Of a stretch of DNA of 64,000 bases, positions 33,603 to 41,681 are shown one piece after another (the stretch's first letter is position 1; each line of letters opens with the position of its first letter). The DNA comes from Corallococcus sp. AS-1-6 (GTDB taxonomy: Bacteria > Myxococcota > Myxococcia > Myxococcales > Myxococcaceae). Made by a program: the position numbers and the translations under genes. The stretch covers positions 434,001 to 498,000 of the forward strand of contig NZ_JAIQDE010000002.1 in the NCBI RefSeq assembly GCF_020037015.1, read 5' to 3'. The notes under the pieces are model-generated. The model was given only the letters and a program-made list of their open reading frames with translations, made no database searches and was not told where the DNA came from.

Positions 33603-35359
33603 ACCTTCCTCCTTCTGCGGGTGGCCAGGAACAACACCCCGAGCCCCACGAGGAATGCCGCGGAGGAGGGCGCGCTCTGGCAGCCGCAGCCGCCGGGGTC
33701 GTTGGTCGTGTCATCCGTGCCGCCGTCCACCGGCGGGGGCGGCGGCGTGCCACCGTCACTGCACAGGGTGCAGGTGCCGCCGTCCGTCTGCGCGTACGGG
33801 TCGTAGCACTGGCCGCCGTTGCCGCAGTACAGGCCGTTGGGGCAGTCCTGGTTGCTGCGGCAGGGGGCGATGCAGGCGGTCCCCTCCTGGAACGGCACGC
33901 ACTGGAGCGGCGAGGAGCAGGTGCCCGCGCCGCAGTCGCGGAAGCAGAAGCGGTCCTCGCCGGTGCCCGCCGGGCGGCAGGTGTTGCCGGGGCTGCACGT
34001 GCAGGTGGACACCGAGCACGGCTCCGCGCACACGCCCTGCGGGTTGCCGTTGAGCTTCAGGCACTGCTGGTTGAAGCCGCACTCCGAATCCTGGAGGCAC
34101 GGGTCGCCGACGCTGCGCGTGCCCGTGAGCTGCTGCACGCAGGCGTGGTCGCAGGAGCGGCAGGCGTAGTTGGAGCCGCAGTCGCTGTTGGTGGCGCAGT
34201 CGGCGACGCACACGTCGCCGCCGTTGTCGGGCAGCGTGTTGCAGGTATAGCCCTCGCGGCAGTCGCCCTTGCCCGGGCGGCAGTTCTTCAGACAGCGCTT
34301 GCCCACGGAGCCCACGGACGTGCAGGTGGAGCCGGTGGGGCAGTCCGCGTTGGCCACGCAGGACTCCGTGCAGTAGCCGTCCGTCCACGCCGGGAAGGCC
34401 GTGGTCTTGTCCGCGGCCGTGAGGCAGCGCGACTCCGGCGCGCCGCACGTGGAGGCGCTGGCGCAGGGGTTGCCCACCTTGGTGCCCGTGCCAATCGCCT
34501 CCGGCAGACAGGCGTACTGCGAGCCGGCGATGAGGGTGGACGCGCGGCACTGGTAGGGGTCCGGGCAGGCCCCGGGCGAACCGGACGGGCACGCCTTGGA
34601 GCAGATCTTCATCGAGTTGCCGCTGGTGGTGGACTGGGTGGTGACGCAGGTGAGGCCCGCGGAGCACGCGGTGGTGTCACACGGCGAGCCCACCGCGCCC
34701 GTCTGGGGGTAGCGCTGGCAGAACGCGCCGCGGTCGTAGGACGACAGGGTGCGCCGCTGCGTGCCCGCGTTCAGCGAGAAGTACATCACCGCGTCCGGGT
34801 ACTCGTACGTGCTGCCCAGGCCCAGGCAGTGGCCCACCTCGCGCATCACCGCCGTCTGGATGTCCACGTAGCCGGCGGGCGTGGGGGAGAACGTGGTGAA
34901 GCGGTGGCTCACGCCGTCCAGGAAGATGTCGCACTGGTAGACGTTGCCGCCGTGGCTCAGCGGCACCGCGGCGGCCACGTTGGCGCCGGCGTTGAGCACG
35001 TCCTTGTATTCGGTGCTGTTCGGGTCGGTGACCCAGATGGCGGCGACGCTGAAGCCGTCCAGCCGGTCGTTCACGTCCGGGATGGGGACGATGGTGGAGC
35101 GGCCCTTGTAGGTGAAGGCGGGCCACGCGCAGTCCACGTCCTGCCAGGCCTGGAAGGCCTTCTTCACCGCGTCCTCCACCAGCGAGATGTCATTGCCCGC
35201 GGGCTGGTTGGTGCGCGCGTCCACGTAGTACGGGAACGGGTCCTGGCTGTTGTTGAGCACCCAGTGTTCCAGGAACTGGTAGCCCCCCTGGGCGTGGGCC
35301 GTCGTGGCCAGCGCCAGCAGCCCAAGGAGGAAGACACTCCGCTGCGTCCCACGCATCAT
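33599..35359 (-). CDS. Metzincin-like surface protein with degenerate active site, Cys-rich repeats and MYXO-CTERM tail
   Basis: 586 residues from ATG at 35359. GAGGTG lies 6 bases upstream, and GTG at 35368 is possible. A signal peptide (FLLGLLALATTAHAQ) precedes a matrixin-like domain at about 20-220. The zinc site HExxHxxGxxH reads REVGHCLGLGS, so the first and third His are Arg and Ser (checked at base level); a Met-turn-like VMYF remains. About 300 residues of short Cys-rich repeats follow (patterns such as CxxDxDCxxG, CRPGKGDCREGYTC), then GGCGC, a hydrophobic helix and TRRRRKV. It is probably a non-catalytic surface adhesin. It is co-translated with the downstream ATPase. Confidence 0.85.
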   Translation of the reverse strand: MMRGTQRSVFLLGLLALATTAHAQGGYQFLEHWVLNNSQDPFPYYVDARTNQPAGNDISLVEDAVKKAFQAWQDVDCAWPAFTYKGRSTIVPIPDVNDRLDGFSVAAIWVTDPNSTEYKDVLNAGANVAAAVPLSHGGNVYQCDIFLDGVSHRFTTFSPTPAGYVDIQTAVMREVGHCLGLGSTYEYPDAVMYFSLNAGTQRRTLSSYDRGAFCQRYPQTGAVGSPCDTTACSAGLTCVTTQSTTSGNSMKICSKACPSGSPGACPDPYQCRASTLIAGSQYACLPEAIGTGTKVGNPCASASTCGAPESRCLTAADKTTAFPAWTDGYCTESCVANADCPTGSTCTSVGSVGKRCLKNCRPGKGDCREGYTCNTLPDNGGDVCVADCATNSDCGSNYACRSCDHACVQQLTGTRSVGDPCLQDSECGFNQQCLKLNGNPQGVCAEPCSVSTCTCSPGNTCRPAGTGEDRFCFRDCGAGTCSSPLQCVPFQEGTACIAPCRSNQDCPNGLYCGNGGQCYDPYAQTDGGTCTLCSDGGTPPPPPVDGGTDDTTNDPGGCGCQSAPSSAAFLVGLGVLFLATRRRRKV

Positions 35360-35432
35360 CACCCGCACCTCGTCACGTCACGTCCGCACGGGGCGCTCCG
35401 CCTGGGCGCCCGGACGTCACCGGGCGGACACT

Positions 35433-36194
35433 CTACCCGTGAACGGCGCGAACGGTGGCATCCACCAGCGCTTCGGGCGTGGGGCGCTCCGCGACGGCGG
35501 CCACGGGGATGCCCAACTGCGTCAGCGCGGTCGCCGTGGTGGGGCCAATGGCCACCACCTTCGCCTGGGCCAGCGGCTCGCGGCCCACCCCCTCCACGAA
35601 GGCCTCCGCGGTGCGCGGCGAGGCGAAGAGCACCACCTGGGGCGGGGCCGCGGCCAACTGGGCCAGCGCCTCCGGTTCGACGACGGCCGGAGCGCTGCGG
35701 TAGGCCGTCACGCGGGTGACGCGCACGCCCAGGTCGCGCAAGCCGTCCTCCAGCTCCCGCCGCCCCTCCTCCGCCGCGGGCAGGAGCACGTCGTCCTCCG
35801 GCCCCAGCACGTCGCGCAGGGCGGTGAAGAGCGCCGCGCCGGTGCCCTCGTTGGGTTCGGCCTCCACCTTCAGGCCGTAGCCCTCCACGGCCCTCGCGGT
35901 GCGCGGCCCCACGGCGGCCAGCTTCACGCGGGACAGCCGGTCCAGCGTCCCCGCGAGCCGCAGGGCCTCCAGGAAGGCCTCCACGGCGGAGGGGCTGGCG
36001 AACACCACCCAGTGGTAGCGCTGCACGTGCTCCGCGGCGGACGCGAGCGGGCGCGGGTCCTCCGGCGGATGCAGCTCCAGCAGCGGCAGGCTGAGGACGT
36101 CCGCGCCCTCGTCCTCCAGGAGGAAGCACAGCTCCTCGGCCCGCTCACGGGGGCGCGTCACCAAGATTCGGATGCCATCCAGTCGCCGGTCCAC
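35433..36194 (-). CDS. hemD: Uroporphyrinogen-III synthase
   Basis: 253 residues. HemD-like features are ILVTRPRERAEELCFLLEDE, the YHWVVFASPSAVEAFLEAL block, AAVGPRTARAVEGYGLKVEA and VVLFASPRTAEAFVEGVG, with two similar Rossmann-like lobes. It closes hydroxymethylbilane into uroporphyrinogen III. The start is uncertain: GTG at 36194 (VDRRLDGIRIL) is the best in-frame codon, 11 bases after the hemC stop. HemD is poorly conserved in general, so the call leans on operon position as well as on these blocks. Confidence 0.9.
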   Translation of the reverse strand: MDRRLDGIRILVTRPRERAEELCFLLEDEGADVLSLPLLELHPPEDPRPLASAAEHVQRYHWVVFASPSAVEAFLEALRLAGTLDRLSRVKLAAVGPRTARAVEGYGLKVEAEPNEGTGAALFTALRDVLGPEDDVLLPAAEEGRRELEDGLRDLGVRVTRVTAYRSAPAVVEPEALAQLAAAPPQVVLFASPRTAEAFVEGVGREPLAQAKVVAIGPTTATALTQLGIPVAAVAERPTPEALVDATVRAVHG

Positions 36195-36205
36195 GGGCCG
36201 GCACT

Positions 36206-37147
36206 CTAGGCGCGGGGCGCGCCTTCGCGGCGGCCGAAATCGCGCAGGATGTCTCCCGCCCCGCGCGACAGCAGCTCGTCCGCGAGCGCCTCGCCCAGCC
36301 GCTCCGCTTCCGGTACGGGGCCCTTCACCTCGCCCCGCACCACCAGCGAACCGTCCGGCCGGCCCACCAGGCCGCGCAGGTACACCTGGCCGTCCTCCAC
36401 CGTGGCGTGGCCGGCCAGCGGCACGGTGCAGCCGCCCTCCAGCTTCGCCAGGAAGGCGCGCTCGGCCCGCACGGCGTTGCGCGTGGGGATGTCCTCCAGG
36501 GGAGAAAGCAGCGCGCGCACGTCCGCGTCCGCCTCGCGGCACTGGATGGCCAGCACGCCCTGCCCCACCGCCGGCAGGCTCTCCGCCACCGGCACCACCT
36601 GCGTGATGTGGTGGTCCAGGCCCAGGCGCTTGAGCCCCGCCGCCGCGAGCATGGCGCCCGAAAGCTCCAGGTCGCGCGTCTTCTGCAGGCGCGTCTGCAC
36701 GTTGCCGCGCAGGGAGACGATCTCCAGGTCCGGCCGGCGCGCGCGCAGGATGCAGCTTCGCCTGAGCGACGACGTGCCCACCCTCGCGCCCGCGGGCAGC
36801 ATCGCCAGCGTGTGCCCACCCGGGCTGCAGAACGCGTCGCGCGGGTCCTCGCGCACCGGCACCGCCGCCAGGATGAGCCCGTCCGGGAACACCGACGTCA
36901 TGTCCTTGAGGCTGTGCACCGCCACGTCCGCGCGGCCATCCAGCAGGGCCTGCTCTATCTCCTTCACGAACAGGCCCTTGCCGCCCACCTGGGACAGCGG
37001 CGCGGACAGGAAGCGGTCCCCCTCCGTGGTCATCTTCACCAGGGTGACCTCCAGACCGGGGTGGTGCCGGGTGAGGAGCGAGGCCACGTGGTTCGCCTGC
37101 CACAGCGCCAGCGGGCTCTCCCGCGTCGCGATGCGCACCGTCTTCAT
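36206..37147 (-). CDS. hemC: Porphobilinogen deaminase (hydroxymethylbilane synthase)
   Basis: 313 residues, normal length. Signatures: [60 protein letters not shown], and the dipyrromethane cofactor Cys in [13 protein letters not shown] (about residue 242). It polymerises four porphobilinogens into hydroxymethylbilane. Its ATG overlaps the hemA stop by 4 bases (ATGA), and hemD follows 11 bases later. Confidence 0.97.
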   Translation of the reverse strand: MKTVRIATRESPLALWQANHVASLLTRHHPGLEVTLVKMTTEGDRFLSAPLSQVGGKGLFVKEIEQALLDGRADVAVHSLKDMTSVFPDGLILAAVPVREDPRDAFCSPGGHTLAMLPAGARVGTSSLRRSCILRARRPDLEIVSLRGNVQTRLQKTRDLELSGAMLAAAGLKRLGLDHHITQVVPVAESLPAVGQGVLAIQCREADADVRALLSPLEDIPTRNAVRAERAFLAKLEGGCTVPLAGHATVEDGQVYLRGLVGRPDGSLVVRGEVKGPVPEAERLGEALADELLSRGAGDILRDFGRREGAPRA

Positions 37148-38484
37148 CGCCGGCTCCCGTTGGCCACCACGGTGTTGCGCGCCTCCTGCGGGGGCGCGGC
37201 GGGGTCCTCCGGAGTGATGGCGGCGGCCTCCGCCTCCGTGAGGCCGAACAGCTCCGCGGCGGCGCCGGCCAGCCGGTTGCCCTCGCCCTGGGGACCCACG
37301 GCGCGCAGGCGCGCGGTGGGCTCATGCAACAGTTTGTTCACGATGGCTCGCCCCATGGCTTCAATGCTCTTCTTCTGCTTGTCGGTGAGCCCGTCGCCCA
37401 GGCCCAGCAGCGTGCGCTCCACCTCCGCGCGGGCGATGGCCTCCGCGCGCTGACGCAGGCGCGCCAGCACGGGCATCCCGTCGCGCAGCGCGCGCTCCCG
37501 GGCGAAGCGCGCCACCTCCTGCGCCACCAGCCCGCCCGCCTTGTGCGCTTCCTCCGCGCGCGCGGCGGTGTTGTCCGCGACGAACTTCTGGATGTCATCC
37601 ACGTCGTACGCGTGCACCCAGTCCAGCGTCCCCACCGCCGGGTCGATGTCTCGCGGCACCGCCAGGTCCACCATGAACAGCGGCCGTCCCTTGCGCGCCT
37701 TGCCCAGCGCCCCCACGTTGTCGCGCGTGAAGAGGGGCACCGGCGACGCGGTGCTCGTCACCACCACGTCCGCGCCAGCGAGCAGCGTGAAGAGCTCCTC
37801 GAAGGGCTTCGCCACGCCGCCCACCTCCGCCACCAGTGCCTCCGCGCGGGCGAGCGTGCGGTTGGTCACGAGGAGCTTCCCGGCGCCCGCGTTCTTCAGG
37901 TGCCGCGCCGCCAATTCCCCCATCTCTCCCGCGCCGACCACCAGGACGGTCTTGTCCTTGAGCCCGTCGAACACCTTGCTCGCGAGCTGCACGGCCGCGG
38001 ACGCCATGGACGTCGCCGCGCGCCCCACCGCCGTCTCCGTGCGCACGCGCTTGGCGCAGCCGAACGCCGCCGCGCACGCGCGCGTCAATTCCCCGCGCAC
38101 CGCGCCCGCGCCCTGGCCGCGCTCGAACGCGTCCTTCACCTGCCCCAATATCTGCGCCTCGCCCAGCACCATGGAGTCCAGGCTGGACGCCACGCGGAAC
38201 AGGTGCACGAGCGCCGCCTCGCCCTGGTGCTCGTACAGGTGCTCCAGCGCCTCCGCGCCGCCCAGCGAGTGCAGCGCCTCCCGCGCGCGCTCCCGCGCCA
38301 GGTCCGCGCTGGGGGCCGCCAGGTACACCTCCACGCGGTTGCACGTGGACACCCAGAGCGCCTCCACGGGCGCCTGCGCCAGCCGCTGCAACACTTCCGT
38401 CTGCCGGGCTTCCGGCAATGCCAGCCGCTCCCGGACCCCCAGGGGCGCGGTGCGGTGTGACACGCCAATACAGATGAATTCCAT
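37144..38484 (-). CDS. hemA: Glutamyl-tRNA reductase
   Basis: 446 residues starting at ATG ([20 protein letters not shown]). The catalytic Cys lies in [16 protein letters not shown]-binding fold: [20 protein letters not shown]; the [11 protein letters not shown] block is also present. The C-terminal dimerisation helices are followed by an Ala/Pro tail. It reduces Glu-tRNA to glutamate-1-semialdehyde, the first committed haem step in the C5 pathway. It follows hemX by 2 bases and overlaps hemC by 4. Its substrate tRNA-Glu and gltX lie about 25 kb away in the same window. Confidence 0.97.
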   Translation of the reverse strand: MEFICIGVSHRTAPLGVRERLALPEARQTEVLQRLAQAPVEALWVSTCNRVEVYLAAPSADLARERAREALHSLGGAEALEHLYEHQGEAALVHLFRVASSLDSMVLGEAQILGQVKDAFERGQGAGAVRGELTRACAAAFGCAKRVRTETAVGRAATSMASAAVQLASKVFDGLKDKTVLVVGAGEMGELAARHLKNAGAGKLLVTNRTLARAEALVAEVGGVAKPFEELFTLLAGADVVVTSTASPVPLFTRDNVGALGKARKGRPLFMVDLAVPRDIDPAVGTLDWVHAYDVDDIQKFVADNTAARAEEAHKAGGLVAQEVARFARERALRDGMPVLARLRQRAEAIARAEVERTLLGLGDGLTDKQKKSIEAMGRAIVNKLLHEPTARLRAVGPQGEGNRLAGAAAELFGLTEAEAAAITPEDPAAPPQEARNTVVANGSRR

Positions 38485-38486
38485 GG

Positions 38487-39299
38487 CTACGGCATCCCCG
38501 GGCCAGCGGCGGACAGGTCGTAGGACGACAGGAAGGAGACCAGCACCAGGCAGAAGCCGGCCATGGTGAGCAGCGCCACCCGCCGGCCGCGCCAGCCGGC
38601 GAAGATGCGCGCGTTGACGAGCGCGGCGAAGACGCCCCAGGCGACGAACGTCGCCACGTGCTTGGCTTCCAGCGCCCAGGTGAGCCCCCGCAGGGTGGTG
38701 GTGAACAGGGCGCCGGTCGCCAGCGTGAGCGACAGCGCGATGAAGCCCCACACCACGAGCCGCCGGTTGAGCGTGTCCAGGAACTCCAGGGACGGCAGCC
38801 GGGAGAAGAGCAGCCCGAAGTGCTTGGCCTTCACCTCCCGCTCCATCAGCAGGTACATCACCCCCACCCCCGCCGCGACGCCGAAGGCCGTCAGGCCGAG
38901 CAGCGCGATGGTGACGTGCACCGGCAACAGCGGCTGGCGCACCGCCTCCGGCAGCGGCGTGGACCCGCCGTGCAGCAGCATGCCGATGAGCAGCACCGCC
39001 ACCGCCAGCGGCGTGAGGAACGCGCCGATGACGGGCTTGCGGTAGCGCACGTCCAGCGCCAGGAACAGCGCCAGCAGCAGGAAGGCGAAGGTGGACATGC
39101 CCTGCGCGGGGCCCACCAGCCGGCCCCCCTGCGCGCCCAGCATCTGCATGAGCGCAACGCAATGCATCAGCAGCCCGGCCCCCACCAGCACCCGGCCGGT
39201 GACGGCGAGCACCTGGGACTGGCGGACCAGGAAGGCGAGGTAGACGAGCGCGGCCAGGCCGTAGGCGTGGCAGGCGAGCGAGACGAGCGTATGGCTCAT
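38487..39299 (-). CDS. hemX: CcsA/HemX-type membrane protein, haem operon
   Basis: 270 residues with about eight transmembrane helices (for example MSTFAFLLLALFLALDVRY, HVTIALLGLTAFGVAAGVGV, FCLVLVSFLSSYDL). His residues at helix ends (LMHCVAL, LHGGSTPL, PVHVTIALLG, EAKHVATFVAWG) fit the cytochrome c assembly/CcsA family, though the CcsA WWD loop is not evident. In Bacillus, HemX of this family modulates HemA levels. The position directly before hemA supports that role here. The ATG at 39299 (MSHTLVSLACHAYG) is preferred over upstream frames. Confidence 0.82.
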   Translation of the reverse strand: MSHTLVSLACHAYGLAALVYLAFLVRQSQVLAVTGRVLVGAGLLMHCVALMQMLGAQGGRLVGPAQGMSTFAFLLLALFLALDVRYRKPVIGAFLTPLAVAVLLIGMLLHGGSTPLPEAVRQPLLPVHVTIALLGLTAFGVAAGVGVMYLLMEREVKAKHFGLLFSRLPSLEFLDTLNRRLVVWGFIALSLTLATGALFTTTLRGLTWALEAKHVATFVAWGVFAALVNARIFAGWRGRRVALLTMAGFCLVLVSFLSSYDLSAAGPGMP

Positions 39300-39354
39300 G
39301 GCGGCAGGCTCATAACCCCGGCCGAGGAGGCATTCACTCCTGCCCCGGCCCTTT

Positions 39355-39717
39355 TTACATCTTGTTGAGAATGAAGGCCGCCAGCAGGTCGGTCTCCGAA
39401 TTGGGCTTGCGCTCGGGGGCGGGTGCCCCCACCTCCGCGACATAACCCGGAACCACCTCGTAGGCGGAGTCCCCGACCAGGATGGAGTCGGCCATCTGTT
39501 CAGCCCCCAGGCGGCCGAGCTGCTCCTCGGTCTTCACCCGGGATACCAGTTGGTGCGTGTCCTCCCCGGACACCAACTGCACCACGTGGACGGCGGGTGT
39601 GAGCGGCCAGGCGCTCCCACCCTCGGCGGCGACCACCAGGCGGCCTTCGCGCAGGTCTGCTTTGTCCGCCAGTGCCCACTCCTCGAGCTGGGCCTGGGAC
39701 AGGAAGAGCTTCGTCAC
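39355..39717 (-). CDS. Small cytoplasmic protein of unknown function upstream of the haem operon
   Basis: 120 residues: MTKLFLSQAQLEEWALADKA, then a beta-rich middle (REGRLVVAAEGGSAWPLTPA, VHVVQLVSGEDTHQLVSRV) and a C-terminal helix (SETDLLAAFILNKM). No signal peptide. The length and pattern suggest a small regulator or PilZ/SH3-like module, but I recognise no family. It precedes hemX by 55 bases on the same strand and is divergent from thioredoxin. Confidence 0.7.
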   Translation of the reverse strand: MTKLFLSQAQLEEWALADKADLREGRLVVAAEGGSAWPLTPAVHVVQLVSGEDTHQLVSRVKTEEQLGRLGAEQMADSILVGDSAYEVVPGYVAEVGAPAPERKPNSETDLLAAFILNKM

Positions 39718-39891
39718 GCCGGGCAGCCTACACCACCCTCATCCCCGGCGGGCCCGGAAATGGGGTGCAACCCCCGGGCAGATGCGGCATCCGTTCCACC
39801 AGAGCGGCCCGGCATTCCCGCCCCCTTGGGCGCCCGCCGGGCGCGAAGCTCAGGACGTACCCCATTCAAGCAGCAGACACGAGGTGACGAC

Positions 39892-40218
39892 ATGGCTGGC
39901 GACGTGATCAACATCGGTGATTCGGACTTCCAGAAGCAGGTCCTGGATTCGCAACAACCCGTGCTCGTGGACTTCTGGGCCACCTGGTGCGCCCCCTGCC
40001 GCGCGATCGCGCCCTCCGTCGAGGCGCTGTCCGCCCAGTACAAGGGCCAGGTGACGTTCGCGAAGATGGACATCGACGCGAACCAGGACACGCCCCAGAA
40101 GTATGGCATCCGCTCCATCCCCACCCTGTTGCTCTTCAAGGGCGGCAAGGTCGTGGACCAGATTGTCGGCGCGGTGCCCAAGTCGCGCATCGAGGAAGTG
40201 GTCCGGAAGAATCTCTGA
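39892..40218 (+). CDS. trxA: Thioredoxin
   Basis: 108 residues, single thioredoxin fold without a signal peptide. The active site is WCAPC (Cys33, Cys36), with Ala in place of the usual Gly, which may shift redox potential. Conserved VLVDFWATW, cis-Pro in SIPTLLLFKGG, and Gly in VGAVPKS. It is a cytoplasmic disulphide reductase for ribonucleotide reductase, peroxiredoxins and others. The ATG at 39892 has GAGGTGA upstream. It is monocistronic; a GC hairpin lies about 64 bases after the stop. Confidence 0.94.
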   Translation: MAGDVINIGDSDFQKQVLDSQQPVLVDFWATWCAPCRAIAPSVEALSAQYKGQVTFAKMDIDANQDTPQKYGIRSIPTLLLFKGGKVVDQIVGAVPKSRIEEVVRKNL

Positions 40219-40655
40219 GCCCGTGTGTTCCCGGGGACGGGCCCGCTTCACCCACCGTCCCCGCCGTCCCCTCCCACCCGTGGCGCCCCTGGCCTTCACC
40301 GCCAGGACTGGCGCCCGGTGAGAGGGGACGCCGTGGCCGCGCTCCCAACCAGACACCCGGGCGTGACACGGCCAACGGTTCGATATGTCTGTAGAAAGAC
40401 AACTCACCGCAACGGTAAGGGCTTTCACGTACCGGGGGACGGACGCGCCCTGACGCAGACGTTTCTCTGCCCTTGAGACAAACGCCCTCCTGGGACAGCC
40501 GGACGATCCTCCCGTCGTGTTTTGTTCAACAGACATTGAAATTGCATTACGAGTCAAACACGACCCCAACATGTCTTGTTGACAGAGTTCGCCACAACAG
40601 ACACAAGTCGCGAGTACACGCCTGTCTTGATTGGCGAGTTTCTACAGGAGTTTTC
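40219..40655 (+). promoter_or_regulatory. 437-bp non-coding region with hairpin and repeated TGTCT/AGACA elements
   Basis: No convincing gene. 40282-40315 forms a hairpin (GGCGCC-CCTGGC, 7-base loop, GCCAGG-ACT-GGCGCC), a possible thioredoxin terminator without a T-tract. A perfect dyad TGTCT-N6-AGACA sits at 40386-40401. CAACAGACA occurs at 40527-40535 and 40595-40603, and its near-complement ATGTCTTGTTG at 40571-40581. TTGACA at 40579-40584 could be a -35 box, but no good -10 follows at 17 bases. Bases 40500-40655 are clearly richer in A/T than the surroundings. Confidence 0.55.
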
Positions 40656-40997
40656 ATGGCACGCCTTCGCAAAGAATTGACCTCGCAAGCACCGTTGACC
40701 CCTGCCCTGACGTCATGGGCGGAGGCCCTGGGTGATGCCATCGGCCGCGGCATGCTGCGCGCGCTGAACACGGGAATGCCGGGCATGGGCGCCGTCGCGG
40801 CGTCGCCGGGCAATGGCGCGGTGATGGCGGGTCGCCGCCGCGGCCGTCCCCCCAAGACGGTGGCGGGCGGGCCGGTGCCCATGGACCGCCGCTGCACGGT
40901 GAGCGGTTGCACGCGCGAGCAGCGCTCCAAGGGTCTGTGTTCCGCGCACTACCAGGCCGAGCGCCGCAGGCAGATCGCCACCGGCAAGCCGGCCTGA
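40656..40997 (+). CDS. AT-hook protein with Cys/His motif, probable DNA-binding protein
   Basis: 113 residues. The ATG is preceded by AGGAG at ideal spacing. The N-terminal 45 residues are helical and amphipathic (TPALTSWAEALGDAIGRGML). An AT-hook follows (GRRRGRPPKT, about 60-70), then CTVSGCTREQRSKGLCSAHY, a C-x4-C-x8-C-x2-H arrangement that could bind zinc, and a basic tail (QAERRRQ). The combination suggests a chromatin-like architectural or regulatory protein. The long upstream gap with repeated dyads suggests it is itself tightly controlled, perhaps by its own product. The family is not recognised. Confidence 0.82.
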   Translation: MARLRKELTSQAPLTPALTSWAEALGDAIGRGMLRALNTGMPGMGAVAASPGNGAVMAGRRRGRPPKTVAGGPVPMDRRCTVSGCTREQRSKGLCSAHYQAERRRQIATGKPA

Positions 40998-41015
40998 GCT
41001 TCACACGCCGGGGCC

Positions 41016-41663
41016 CTACTCGCCGCGCCAGGGGTCTCCGGGCGTGGTGGCCTTGAGCAGCTCCCAGGCCGCCATCACGTCGATGACCCGCTCCAGCTCA
41101 TTGGGCAGGGAGCGGGCGCGCTGGGACTTGAGGTAGTCCTCCGTGAAGGCTCTCAGGCGCATGCCCAGGAAGAGCCGGGCGAGCGCCACCTCCGTCTGAC
41201 CGGAGAAGTCCAGGAAGCGCAGGGCGAACCCGCTGCGGCCCTGGTCCTCCGGGCCCCGCTCCTCCCGCACGATTTCCGCGCGAGCCTCCACGGGGGAGGC
41301 GCCCTCCTCCAGCGCGAAGCGCGTGCGCACCACCGTGCCCATGGGCAGGAAGAAGGTGCTCGCGAGGAAGGCCCCGCTGACGCTCACGTTCACGGACGTG
41401 AGCCCGGCGGAGAAGCGCCGCCCGCCCGCGCCGTCCTCCACCCAGAGGTCGAAGTGCGTGGCCAACTGCGCGCGCGGGAAGTGCCGGTGCTCCGGCTCCC
41501 CCTGGTTCATTTCAATGCGGGGCGCGGCACCGGGCGCGGGGACGGGCACGCCGCGCGAAGCGCCCACCGGCGGAACGAACGGCCGGGGTGCCTGCGTGTC
41601 CTCCGGCCCGCGGACCGCCGTGCCGGCCTTCCCCGTCGTCACACCCTTCCTCTGCACCACCAT
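41016..41663 (-). CDS. PilZ-domain protein, probable c-di-GMP receptor, in the rod-shape operon
   Basis: 215 residues. A disordered Pro/Gly-rich N-terminus of about 55 residues is followed by a PilZ domain (about 58-165) with the c-di-GMP-binding RxxxR in HRHFPRAQL and NVSVSGAFL matching (D/N)xSxxG. Both motifs are intact. A helical C-terminal part (LARLFLGMRLRAFTEDYLKS, VIDVMAAWELLKA) may be an output helix bundle. It begins 18 bases after the rodA stop, so it is the last gene of mreCD-mrdA-rodA. This suggests c-di-GMP input to lateral wall growth or polarity; that link is inference. Confidence 0.87.
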   Translation of the reverse strand: MVVQRKGVTTGKAGTAVRGPEDTQAPRPFVPPVGASRGVPVPAPGAAPRIEMNQGEPEHRHFPRAQLATHFDLWVEDGAGGRRFSAGLTSVNVSVSGAFLASTFFLPMGTVVRTRFALEEGASPVEARAEIVREERGPEDQGRSGFALRFLDFSGQTEVALARLFLGMRLRAFTEDYLKSQRARSLPNELERVIDVMAAWELLKATTPGDPWRGE

Positions 41664-41681
41664 CGGAAGCCTCCGCGGCCG

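Noticed and set aside
38487-39299. Full CcsA cytochrome c synthase
   Set aside because: The haem-handling WWD loop is not visible and no ResB/CcdA genes are near; the haem operon position favours HemX.
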